Shown here in pieces: positions 6,893-14,126 of a DNA stretch of 52,255 nucleotides (the stretch's first letter is position 1; each line of letters begins with the position of its first letter). A program made the translations under genes and the position numbers. The DNA is from Cyanobacteria bacterium GSL.Bin1 (lineage in GTDB: Bacteria; Cyanobacteriota; Cyanobacteriia; Cyanobacteriales; Rubidibacteraceae): NCBI GenBank assembly GCA_009909085.1, contig JAAANX010000048.1, forward strand, positions 1-52,255. The letters are read 5' to 3'. Under the pieces are notes generated by a model, which made no database searches, had not been told where the DNA came from, and saw nothing but the letters and a program-made list of their open reading frames with translations.

Positions 6893-9800
6893 ATGCTAAC
6901 CATCGCAAACGTTAGTTCTCAGCAAGCGAAAAACTATTACGAAAAAGAGAACTACTACAGTAAAGAAGCTGCCCAAAATAATTCCGAGTGGCGTGGGCGG
7001 AGCGCTAGCCACTTCGGGCTAAAGGGCGAGATTGAACTAGAGGCTTATGAAGCTCTAACCGATGGCATGAGCCCTGACCGTCAGCAAACCCTCCGACAAA
7101 AACACGGAAATCAAGATCGCGCTGGGGTTGACCTCACCTTTTCTGCCCCCAAAAGTGTTAGCCTCGCCTCCCTCGTGGGAGAGCAAGACCAACTCGAACA
7201 AGCCCATCGCCAAGCCGTACGGAAGGTAGTCGATTTAGTAGAAGCCAACTATGCCACCACTCGCATTAAAGGGCAGCGCACCCCAACCGATAATTTGACA
7301 GTTGCCATGTGGCACCATGACACCAGCCGCGAACTGGACCCCCATCTCCACACTCATTGTGTCGTTATGAATGCCACTCAAGGAGAAGACGGGAAATGGC
7401 GCACCCTCTCTAACGAAGCATTCTATAAAAATAAAATTCTGCTTGGGCAGATCTATCGCCAAGAGTTAGCCCGAGCGTGCATGGAGATGGGATATGAAAT
7501 TGAGCATCATCCAAAAGAGCTGTTTGAGATTAAAGGCTACACCCGAGAGCAGTTGGAAGCCTTCTCCAAACGCCACGAACAAATCCTGAATAAAGTTGCT
7601 GAGATGGGAGAGCAAGCCACAACCGAAAATAAAATTTGGGCATGGCACCAAACCCGAGCCAAGAAAAATCATGAACTTGGACGTGCCGAAAAGCTAGCGT
7701 ATTGGCAAGAAGAAGCAGACCTATATAACATTCAGCATCCTCAACCCCACTCCCAATCCCAACTGCCTACAGCAGATGTAATCGCTGCCGAGCTTCAAAC
7801 CAGTATTGATCAAGGGATTGAACATTGTTCCGAGCACAAGGCAGCGTTCCGATCCGAGGAAATCAGCAAATTTGTCACGGCTCAACCCCGACCCTTCGGG
7901 ATTAATGAACTCAGAAGCGCGATCGCGCAGCATCCTGAACTAATCCGAACCTTTGATGAACGCCTTACCACCCAAAAAGCCCTCGCCCGTGAACTCGCCA
8001 CGATTAAAATCATGCGGAAGGGAAAAGAGCAAGTGTCTGCCCTAACAACACCAGAGACAGTCAAACAAAGATTAGCAGAAGTCAGACTAACCCAAGGACA
8101 ACAAAACGCGATCACCCTTGCTGCGACCGCTACTGATCAATACATCGCCTGGCAAGGGGTCGCCGGCGCGGGAAAGACTTACGCCCTGAATCAATTGCGA
8201 GACATCGCTCAAGAAAAGGGCTACGCCTTAAAAGGATTTGCTTCTAGTGCTAAGGCGGTTGAAGTGTTAGAAACAGAAACAGGAATTATCTCAAATACTG
8301 TCGCCAGCCATCTCTACTCCCCAACTCCCGAAACTTCTCAAGACAAGCAGATCTGGATTATGGATGAGGCGGGATTAATCGGGGCGAGGGAGGCTCATCA
8401 ATTTCTGAAGCGAGCAGAGGCGGAAAATGCACGGGTGTTACTGGTGGGAGACATCCAACAGCTTTCTCCTGTAGAAGCCGGGAATCCCTTTCGCTCCCTG
8501 CAACAATCGGGAATGACCACTGCTTACCTAGACCAATCGCTACGACAAACCCCCCCTGACTTACAAAGAATTGTAAAATTTACAACTCTGGGAAAAACTG
8601 AAGCCGCGATCGCGCAACTGGATCAAGTTGGGCGAATTCAGGAAATTCCTGATAGCGATGACCGTGCGGAGCAAATTGCTCAAGACTACACAAAACTCTC
8701 TTCTTCACAACGAAAAAAAACCCTGATCGTCGCTGGCACCAACCAAGAGTCTTCTACGATTACCCAGAAAATCCGAGAAAAGCTGAAAACAGAAGGGAGC
8801 TTAGGAACTGAAGTAACAGCCACCCGATTAAGAACCAAGAATCTCTCGAAAGTCCAATCTTCCCTTTCCCCTTACTACGAAAAAAATGATGTCATTATTC
8901 CCAGCCGCAATTATCGTGGGCAGGGCTTAGAAAAGGGAAAAGCCTATTATGTGATGGATATAGAAAAAGATTGGCTGAAACTTAGGGACATATCTGGGAA
9001 TGAAATAACAGCGAATCCTATGAAGTTTCGCAAGTCCGTTTATACCCAGCAATCCATGACAATCGCAGTGGGAGACAAGTTGAAATGGACCAAGAATAAT
9101 AAAGAATTAAACCGCCGTAACGGGGAAGAATTTGAAGTCTCTGCCCTAGAAGGAGACATTGCCATAATTGAAGGGAAAGATGGTAAGCGCGATCGCTTCC
9201 ATCTACAAGAGCCACTACACATTAATCACGCCCTAGTCAGTACCACTTATGCTTCCCAAGGACAAACAGCGGAGAATGTTCTGGTTGCAGCCAATAATCA
9301 AACCACAAACCGAGAAAATTTTTATGTGGCGATTTCCCGCGCTAAAACCGGCTTACAAATTTATGCTGAAGATAAAGCCCAACTCCGAGAAAAAGCCCCA
9401 GTCAGCCAAGCCCAAGAGAATCCGTTAGAATTAGTACCCAAGAAACGCCCAGAATCACACGATGACACAGAATCCCGAAGTCCCCAACAGTCCCCAGAGC
9501 GGGATGGCGCAGCTATTGGAAAGCGCGTTGCTACAAGCCTTGAAACCAATTACCAGCCAGCTCAACCAAATCGAAGCTCGCCTCGACGAACAAGAACTGG
9601 ACCAGCAACAGAACTTCGAGAAACTAAACAGGAAGGTAGAAGCTCTGGAAGAGAAGCAGAACCAGAAAATCGAGAAACTACACCAACAAATCCAAAACCA
9701 AGCTCAGCAGATCAACCTAGAAAATCAACTCATCGCGCAGCAAACCAGCTTCAACAACTTAACCAAAACGCTGATGGATTTATCGAACAGATTCAATTTG

Positions 9801-10444
9801 ATAACGAAGCGGTGGGAGAGCAATCACAATCAACTGAGCGAACAGCTCAGCGATCTCAACTGGCAGAACCAGCAACTAGAGCAGCGGATCAACAGCTTAG
9901 TGAAAACCTTGACACCTTTACCCAAACAAATTCAAGCTGGGAACAACAAGCTCAGCGGGGAACTGAATCAGATGAAGCAGACCAGCAACGAACTAGAAGA
10001 GCGGATCAACAACTTAGTGAAAGCCTTACTGCCCTTACCCGAGGAAGTACGAATTTCAAACAAGAATCTGAGCAAAGAACTAAGCGAGATTGGGAAGCAG
10101 TTAGAAGCACTCGCTACAGCTTTGAAACGCTAGAGCAAAAGTCACCGCAACAAGTCTGGGAAGAGTATAGTCAAAACATCAGAGCTAAGTCCCCAGTTGA
10201 GCGAACTCGGGAAGTCGCTCGCCATGCCCTGCGAGATGGCTATTCCAAGGATCAAGTCAGGATGATCCTGACCTTTGATCCTCATGTTCAAGAGGTTGAT
10301 CAAAAACAGGGCAGGGAGAAAGCCGAAAAACATATTAAAACCATGATCCGCGCTGGCGAGGATAGAAATAAAAAAGCGCGACAACCTAGACCAGAGCAGG
10401 AACAACAGAGGAGACAACAGAGAAATGATGACTTAACTTTGTAA
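6893..10444 (+). CDS. MOBF conjugative relaxase/helicase (TrwC/TraI family)
   Basis: A 1183-residue relaxase that nicks oriT, stays bound to the 5' end and unwinds the transferred strand. Catalytic tyrosine pairs are at residues 15-16 and 21-22. The metal-binding triad is in PHLHTHCVVMN (His151, 153, 155). The RecD/TraI helicase part has Walker A GVAGAGKT near residue 422, IMDEAG near 490, and the C-terminal motifs STTYASQGQT and YVAISRAKTGL. Residues about 850-1083 are a Gln/Arg/Ser/Thr-rich, probably disordered linker that overlaps a second gene in the +1 frame. Residues 1084-1183 are a separate helical domain, about 70 percent identical to the C-terminus of the downstream Fic protein. The ribosome site is weak. 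It is likely the first gene of a relaxase-Fic unit. Confidence 0.95.
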   Translation: MLTIANVSSQQAKNYYEKENYYSKEAAQNNSEWRGRSASHFGLKGEIELEAYEALTDGMSPDRQQTLRQKHGNQDRAGVDLTFSAPKSVSLASLVGEQDQLEQAHRQAVRKVVDLVEANYATTRIKGQRTPTDNLTVAMWHHDTSRELDPHLHTHCVVMNATQGEDGKWRTLSNEAFYKNKILLGQIYRQELARACMEMGYEIEHHPKELFEIKGYTREQLEAFSKRHEQILNKVAEMGEQATTENKIWAWHQTRAKKNHELGRAEKLAYWQEEADLYNIQHPQPHSQSQLPTADVIAAELQTSIDQGIEHCSEHKAAFRSEEISKFVTAQPRPFGINELRSAIAQHPELIRTFDERLTTQKALARELATIKIMRKGKEQVSALTTPETVKQRLAEVRLTQGQQNAITLAATATDQYIAWQGVAGAGKTYALNQLRDIAQEKGYALKGFASSAKAVEVLETETGIISNTVASHLYSPTPETSQDKQIWIMDEAGLIGAREAHQFLKRAEAENARVLLVGDIQQLSPVEAGNPFRSLQQSGMTTAYLDQSLRQTPPDLQRIVKFTTLGKTEAAIAQLDQVGRIQEIPDSDDRAEQIAQDYTKLSSSQRKKTLIVAGTNQESSTITQKIREKLKTEGSLGTEVTATRLRTKNLSKVQSSLSPYYEKNDVIIPSRNYRGQGLEKGKAYYVMDIEKDWLKLRDISGNEITANPMKFRKSVYTQQSMTIAVGDKLKWTKNNKELNRRNGEEFEVSALEGDIAIIEGKDGKRDRFHLQEPLHINHALVSTTYASQGQTAENVLVAANNQTTNRENFYVAISRAKTGLQIYAEDKAQLREKAPVSQAQENPLELVPKKRPESHDDTESRSPQQSPERDGAAIGKRVATSLETNYQPAQPNRSSPRRTRTGPATELRETKQEGRSSGREAEPENRETTPTNPKPSSADQPRKSTHRAANQLQQLNQNADGFIEQIQFDNEAVGEQSQSTERTAQRSQLAEPATRAADQQLSENLDTFTQTNSSWEQQAQRGTESDEADQQRTRRADQQLSESLTALTRGSTNFKQESEQRTKRDWEAVRSTRYSFETLEQKSPQQVWEEYSQNIRAKSPVERTREVARHALRDGYSKDQVRMILTFDPHVQEVDQKQGREKAEKHIKTMIRAGEDRNKKARQPRPEQEQQRRQQRNDDLTL
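9462..10133 (+). CDS. Coiled-coil protein nested in the relaxase linker (+1 frame)
   Basis: A 223-codon frame lies wholly inside the relaxase gene, shifted by +1. It reads as a regular coiled coil: QLNQIEARLDEQEL, KLNRKVEALEEK, KIEKLHQQIQNQ, QLEQRINSLVKTL, ELEERINNLVKAL and KELSEIGKQLEALATALKR, with repeated LP(K/E) turns. The relaxase frame over the same bases is low-complexity and poor in hydrophobic residues, as expected where a second protein is overprinted. Precedents are mobB inside mobA of RSF1010 and mbeB/mbeD inside mbeA of ColE1, whose products help the relaxosome. The repeats resemble the coiled coil at 43619-45466. No strong Shine-Dalgarno is seen before ATG 9462, so the start is uncertain. 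Confidence 0.55.
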   Translation: MTQNPEVPNSPQSGMAQLLESALLQALKPITSQLNQIEARLDEQELDQQQNFEKLNRKVEALEEKQNQKIEKLHQQIQNQAQQINLENQLIAQQTSFNNLTKTLMDLSNRFNLITKRWESNHNQLSEQLSDLNWQNQQLEQRINSLVKTLTPLPKQIQAGNNKLSGELNQMKQTSNELEERINNLVKALLPLPEEVRISNKNLSKELSEIGKQLEALATALKR

Positions 10445-10449
10445 CTTTA

Positions 10450-10547
10450 ACTGTCACAGTTCTAAAACTTACCCAAAACTGTTACAGTAGTATTATCCTT
10501 TAACGACAAGGTTTTTAGCGAAAATGCGTAAATCTTACTGTGACAGT
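10450..10547 (+). promoter_or_regulatory. Promoter/operator of the Fic gene: three ACTGTNACAGT palindromes
   Basis: The palindromes are at 10450-10460 (central C), 10478-10488 (central T) and 10537-10547 (central G). The third lies inside the first codons of fic. The middle one sits between a weak TTACCC (10469-10474) and TATTAT (10491-10496), so a bound protein would block initiation. No other exact copy was noticed in the window. The Fic protein carries an HTH-like segment and could be the regulator; the RHH or HTH proteins of the plasmid are alternatives. Confidence 0.6.
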
Positions 10548-11810
10548 TTAGACCGTCGTCGAAGGCTTTTAGAAGCCCTTGGTGGACTACCAGAAACAAC
10601 AGTGGAAAATCAAGAGTGGCTCTATATGTTAGAAGAAGAAACTCGCCACTCGCTCTCGATTGAAGGGTTTTTTGCCACGGAGCAGGAGTTAAAGGCAGTG
10701 TTGAGCGGTCGGAAACAAGCCCCAGAAATTTTTAACTACTACCGAACCGCGCTGACACTCTACGACCTTGGCTTACAAGATTACCGAGAAGGTCTGACCC
10801 GACTTGATTTACCTTTCATTCGCCACATCCATAGTGAAGTCTTCCGCGAGTCAATCCCCTTTAGTCGGACACGAGGAAAGTTTCGTCAGGGAAAGATTCA
10901 GATTCAAGGGGCAAAAGTGCAACCTCCTGGTTTTGACATCGAGCAGTATCTTCGAGCCTTTTGTCAGTGTGGGGCTGATTATTTGAAGCGTTACGATATT
11001 CTAGCAGCTCTTGCTCGCACACATACCTTATTTGAAAGCATTCATCCTTTTGATGATGGTAATGGACGAGTAGGGAGGATTTTGCAAAATTACCTAGCAG
11101 TAAGCCAAGGCTATCCTCCTTTAGTCATCAAAGGAATTCACCCACAGCAGCGACAGCGGTACTACCGAGCCTTAGAAGCAGCCGATGTGGGCTTTCATAA
11201 GGAATTTCCACCCCCTCGGGTTGACTCCCTCACCAAGCATTTAGAGAAAGGTCAGTTCGAGTTACTAGAGGCGTTACTTTATGAAGGACTGAGACCACGT
11301 TTAGACCTTGCAATTGCCACTGCATTAGAACAAAAAGAAGCGTTACAAGAACTCAAGGAACTTGCTTCTCACTTTGACGTAAAAGAAGCAACGCTACGGC
11401 AGTGGGTTGGTCGAGATAAACTGATCGCCGTTAAGCGAGGGAATAGGCTTTATTCCCACCCTCGACTTGATTTAAGAAAACAACAAGGGCAACTTTCTCC
11501 ACAGCAGCTTTGGGAACAATACAGTCAGACAATCAAAGCCCGCTCCTCAGTTGATCTAACTAAAAAAGTTGCTGCTCAAGCCCTTCAAGATGGCTATTCT
11601 AAAGACGATGTAAAGAGAATTCTATCTCATGATCCTCATGTTCAGGAAGTTAATCAAAAACAGGGACCAGAGAAAGGTAAAAAGCATATTGACCAGATGA
11701 TTCGCGTTGCTGAGGATAGAAATAAGAAAGCGCGACAACCCAGAAGTGAACAAGAAAAACAAAGGAGACAACAGAGAAATGATGATGATCTAGATGATCT
11801 AATTTTGTAA
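10524..11810 (+). CDS. Fic-domain AMP-transferase with HTH and relaxase-type C-terminal domain
   Basis: A 428-residue protein with three parts. Residues 1-260 are a Fic domain with the full catalytic motif HPFDDGNGRVGR (His174) and a flap near 119-136. An N-terminal inhibitory helix SLSIEG (Ser43, Glu47) makes it a self-inhibited class II Fic. Such enzymes transfer AMP from ATP to target proteins. Residues about 270-320 look like an HTH (LKELASHFDVKEATLRQWVGR). Residues 325-428 match the relaxase C-terminus at about 70 percent identity; the DNA similarity runs past the stop, so the duplication is recent. Fic plus a relaxase-derived tail is the layout of Bartonella Bep and VbhT effectors. I infer that this protein may be exported through the T4SS into recipients. 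An intracellular regulator role is the alternative. Confidence 0.9.
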   Translation: MRKSYCDSLDRRRRLLEALGGLPETTVENQEWLYMLEEETRHSLSIEGFFATEQELKAVLSGRKQAPEIFNYYRTALTLYDLGLQDYREGLTRLDLPFIRHIHSEVFRESIPFSRTRGKFRQGKIQIQGAKVQPPGFDIEQYLRAFCQCGADYLKRYDILAALARTHTLFESIHPFDDGNGRVGRILQNYLAVSQGYPPLVIKGIHPQQRQRYYRALEAADVGFHKEFPPPRVDSLTKHLEKGQFELLEALLYEGLRPRLDLAIATALEQKEALQELKELASHFDVKEATLRQWVGRDKLIAVKRGNRLYSHPRLDLRKQQGQLSPQQLWEQYSQTIKARSSVDLTKKVAAQALQDGYSKDDVKRILSHDPHVQEVNQKQGPEKGKKHIDQMIRVAEDRNKKARQPRSEQEKQRRQQRNDDDLDDLIL

Positions 11811-11837
11811 CCTTGACTGTAACTACTATATTTTATC

Positions 11838-11856
11838 TGTGCGCCAATGGCGCACA
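11838..11856. terminator. Palindrome TGTGCGCCAATGGCGCACA, probable terminator
   Basis: A perfect 8-bp stem with loop AAT lies 28 bases after the fic stop and before the next gene. Close copies lie at 41872-41890 and 43500-43518, and a partial copy lies inside the VirB4 gene (29641-29656). No long T run follows here, so it may stall or protect the 3' end rather than terminate fully. Confidence 0.5.
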
Positions 11857-11888
11857 AAACCTTTTGTCGATGAATGGGAGAATGAGGT

Positions 11889-12347
11889 ATGACAGCTATT
11901 TTAGCCATCTTTGCTTGCAATCTATGCCAATTGGTTCCGTTTATTCCCTGTCCCAAAGAACTACCAGTTAAGGAAATTTCACTTCCGCCTGAGTTTGGTC
12001 ATACCACTGGTGGGGGGACTTTAAAGATGGTAGTTCGCAAGCAAGAAGAATATCAGCAGTTAATCAAAAACTCCGAGTGGGGATGGAAAAATACAGAATA
12101 TCCAAAGATTAATTTTTCCGAACACTCCCTTTTGGGTCAGAATCTACAGGCAAGTGGATGTTCAGTGGATTATGATGTTCGGGTGATCAGAAGAGCTAAT
12201 GGAAACTATACCTACCAAATTAAAATTATCCAGTATGGGCACTGTGAACTGGGGTTTTTCAAGCAGGTTTGGATTAAAACACCAAAAATTCCAGAAAAAA
12301 ATGAGGTATCTTTTGTGAAAGAATACAAAAGGCGGAATCAAAGATGA
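11889..12347 (+). CDS. Hypothetical exported protein, weakly PrcB-like
   Basis: A 152-residue protein. A short hydrophobic N-terminus with several Cys (MTAILAIFACNLCQLVPFIPC) may be a signal or lipoprotein-like segment. The rest includes VRKQEEYQQLIKNS, INFSEHSLLGQNLQASG and a beta-rich end (YTYQIKIIQYG). The motif order, a queried residue run followed by hydrophobic FSEHSLLG, recalls the PrcB/DUF4377-type fold of secreted proteins, but I am not sure. GGGAG lies seven bases before ATG 11889. It overlaps the next gene by four bases (ATGA), so the two are translationally coupled. Confidence 0.6.
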   Translation: MTAILAIFACNLCQLVPFIPCPKELPVKEISLPPEFGHTTGGGTLKMVVRKQEEYQQLIKNSEWGWKNTEYPKINFSEHSLLGQNLQASGCSVDYDVRVIRRANGNYTYQIKIIQYGHCELGFFKQVWIKTPKIPEKNEVSFVKEYKRRNQR

Positions 12348-12769
12348 ACTACTACAGTTACATTCGATCACGCAGTTGGCTCTCTAGGCATCCTAGCTGG
12401 TTGAGAAGAAGCAGATATCGCTGTGGCATGTTCCCTTGGGTAAAAGTAGGCAGAAGATATCCTTACAATTGTCATCACATGAATTATAAGAACTTGGGTG
12501 ATGAAAAATTGTGGCGGGATGTGGTAGTTCTGTCACCGTTTGCTCATAATTGGATTATTCATGGTGTTTTAAGTCTGGGACAGCGACCCAGACAACAAGG
12601 TCATTATCCTAATCTAGCTCAGCGTATTATCCATTTTTGGTGCTGCTTACCAGTTCTAATCAAAGTTCCCGTTATCTTTAGCCTAGTGCTAGTAGGAGCA
12701 ACCAAAATGGCTATCCATTTCGGAAGCAACTTTGTTGAGCTACTAAAAGCGATATTTCCGACAGATTAA
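12344..12769 (+). CDS. Small membrane protein with His-rich HNH-like segment
   Basis: A 141-residue protein. The N-terminal half is very basic (IRSRSWLSRHPSWLRRSRYR) and carries YNCHHMNYKNLGDEKLWRDVVVLSPFAHNWIIHG, which resembles an HNH-type nuclease core (NCHH and a later H) but lacks clear CxxC zinc knuckles. The C-terminal third is a hydrophobic helix (PVLIKVPVIFSLVLVGATKMAI). The start overlaps the previous stop as ATGA. Nuclease activity is possible but unproven. Confidence 0.55.
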   Translation: MNYYSYIRSRSWLSRHPSWLRRSRYRCGMFPWVKVGRRYPYNCHHMNYKNLGDEKLWRDVVVLSPFAHNWIIHGVLSLGQRPRQQGHYPNLAQRIIHFWCCLPVLIKVPVIFSLVLVGATKMAIHFGSNFVELLKAIFPTD

Positions 12770-12795
12770 CCCACTTTTCCACCAAACCAATTCCC

Positions 12796-13545
12796 TTGAA
12801 ACTCAGACTCACTGAAACGGCACTCATTACACTTCACAGTCGCGCTCAAGAGCAGAAGCGACACGACCGCCTATTTCAAGACCTAATGGCAGCAGATTGG
12901 AATAAGAAGCTCTGGCAACCCCATCTAAAACAATACTATGATTGGCGCACACAAGCTAGTACTGCCATCCGAACCAAAATTTTTGACCAAGTGGCACAAG
13001 CCCAGATCAATACCTACAATGCTCCCACTATCATTGAACTTGGGGCGGGGTTTTCCACTCGCTACTATCGTCTCAATAACAGTAAGAAAGCAACTTGGTT
13101 CCAATCAGACTTCCCAGCAGTTATCAATCAGCGCAAAGAATTAGAAGTAGAAACACCGACCTACCGACTGCTTGACTCTCCTCTGAGTGAGGTGAACTGG
13201 CTCAACCAAGCCTCTTTTGATCAACAAACCTTAATTATTGCAGAAGGTGTGCTGATGTATCTAAAACCAGCTCAGGTAGAACAGCTAATTAGCCAGTTGC
13301 GTGATCGCGTTTCCGGAGCTACCCTCTTATTTGACACAATGGGAAAAATTTATGATAATAAAGGCAAAAGTAGAGATTCCTACCAGTGGTTTGCCGATAT
13401 TACCGACTTAGAAGCTCTTGATTTGACAATCCTGAGCTACTGGCAAATGCTTGAGCAACACCCAAAACGTTGGAAATATTTGCGGTGGCTTTCGTTTATT
13501 CCAGCCTGCAAGCAAGCTAACCTATATGTTAAGGCTTGTCTTTAA
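12796..13545 (+). CDS. SAM-dependent methyltransferase, leucine carboxyl/PPM family
   Basis: A 249-residue protein with the typical opening LTETALITLHSRAxExxRxDxLxxD, then the AdoMet-binding IIELGAGFSTRYYRL (GxGxx loop), WFQSDFPAVI (acidic end of strand 2), and LIIAEGVLMYLKP (motif with the acceptor-side Glu). This is the COG3315 family of O-methyltransferases, whose members act on small acids or polyketide-like metabolites. The start is TTG 12796, placed by the family N-terminus; there is no clear ribosome site. The gene converges on the RHH gene and overlaps it by 17 bases. Confidence 0.8.
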   Translation: MKLRLTETALITLHSRAQEQKRHDRLFQDLMAADWNKKLWQPHLKQYYDWRTQASTAIRTKIFDQVAQAQINTYNAPTIIELGAGFSTRYYRLNNSKKATWFQSDFPAVINQRKELEVETPTYRLLDSPLSEVNWLNQASFDQQTLIIAEGVLMYLKPAQVEQLISQLRDRVSGATLLFDTMGKIYDNKGKSRDSYQWFADITDLEALDLTILSYWQMLEQHPKRWKYLRWLSFIPACKQANLYVKACL

Positions 13546-13684
13546 CTTTTTCCTGTTGCTCAAGAGTGCTCTCCAGCAAACCTTCGATGTAATTGGACAG
13601 TGATCGTCTTTCTTGTTCAGCTTTCATTCGGATTTTCTGGTTTAGGGATTCGGAAATGTAAATACTGAATCTAACTTTTGTCAT
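13529..13684 (-). CDS. Small ribbon-helix-helix DNA-binding protein (CopG/Arc-like)
   Basis: A 51-residue protein starting at ATG 13684. Its first strand is TKVRFSIYISESL, followed by helix A NQKIRMKAEQERR, the turn SLSN and helix B YIEGLLESTLEQQ, the exact RHH plan. It lies beside the replication module and is transcribed away from it. In many plasmids a protein of this size represses the rep gene (CopG) or its own promoter. A TATAAT box lies at about 13720 on the minus strand. The DNA target may be one of the dyads at 13845-14042. Function is inferred from fold and position. Confidence 0.7.
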   Translation of the reverse strand: MTKVRFSIYISESLNQKIRMKAEQERRSLSNYIEGLLESTLEQQEKVKDKP

Positions 13685-13844
13685 GATGTTTTTTTCACAA
13701 GTTTTCACAACACCTGCTATTATAATTTAAATGCAAATAAGCTGTACCCCTATAAAGGATACAGCCTACTTGAAAGTTTTAAGGAGTGATTACCCCTGTT
13801 TTTCGTAGCAAACGGAAGCTGTCAGTGATTTTCTGCCTGATTAT

Positions 13845-13870
13845 TCAGTGAACAACCTCAGTGAACAACC
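13845..13870 (+). repeat. Two tandem 13-bp direct repeats, iteron-like
   Basis: TCAGTGAACAACC is repeated head to tail at 13845-13857 and 13858-13870. Further ACCGAT units follow at 13913, 13925 and 13939. Short tandem repeats next to a rep gene are typical binding sites for initiator or copy-control proteins. Confidence 0.55.
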
Positions 13871-13939
13871 CATGTCGGCGACCAAACCAATGGGTATTTC
13901 AGAACAAAACCAACCGATAGATAAACCGATGGTTAACTA

Positions 13940-14020
13940 CCGATGGGTGTTAGTTTAGCTTCACTAGTATTATACAACCCATTCCATAATACTAGCAATA
14001 GCTTCCCCTTCACCCATCGG
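13940..14020. promoter_or_regulatory. Nested inverted repeats upstream of the rep leader, candidate origin or control RNA
   Basis: The outer arms CCGATGGGTG (13940-13949) and CACCCATCGG (14011-14020) are perfect complements. Inside them CTAGTATTAT (13964-13973) and ATAATACTAG (13986-13995) form another perfect 10-bp stem with a 12-base loop. The whole could fold as an 81-base hairpin in RNA or a cruciform in DNA. Its 3' arm overlaps a second hairpin (14016-14042) that covers the leader start, so the two folds exclude each other. Confidence 0.65.
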
Positions 14021-14042
14021 AACCCATAAGGAGCGTTCCGAT
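14016..14042 (+). promoter_or_regulatory. Hairpin enclosing the leader-peptide ribosome site
   Basis: ATCGGAAC (14016-14023) pairs with GTTCCGAT (14035-14042). The 11-base loop holds the leader's AAGGAG, and the 3' arm includes the first bases of ATG 14041. This fold would reduce leader translation. The larger upstream fold takes its 5' arm away. Confidence 0.55.
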
Positions 14043-14085
14043 GATAAAAAAAAACTACTTACCAAAAACGATAAGCAAAACTTAA
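14041..14085 (+). CDS. 14-codon leader peptide upstream of the rep genes
   Basis: MIKKNYLPKTISKT is followed by TAA. AAGGAG (14027-14032) is placed eight bases before ATG 14041, a stronger ribosome site than that of the following gene. A run of nine A bases lies within it. Leader peptides placed before rep genes set rep translation through RNA folding in IncFII- and IncB-type plasmids. The two competing hairpins just upstream suggest a similar device here. Confidence 0.55.
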   Translation: MIKKNYLPKTISKT

Positions 14086-14126
14086 CCAACAACCAAACAA
14101 TTTTAGAACGGGGAGGCAAAAGGCTA

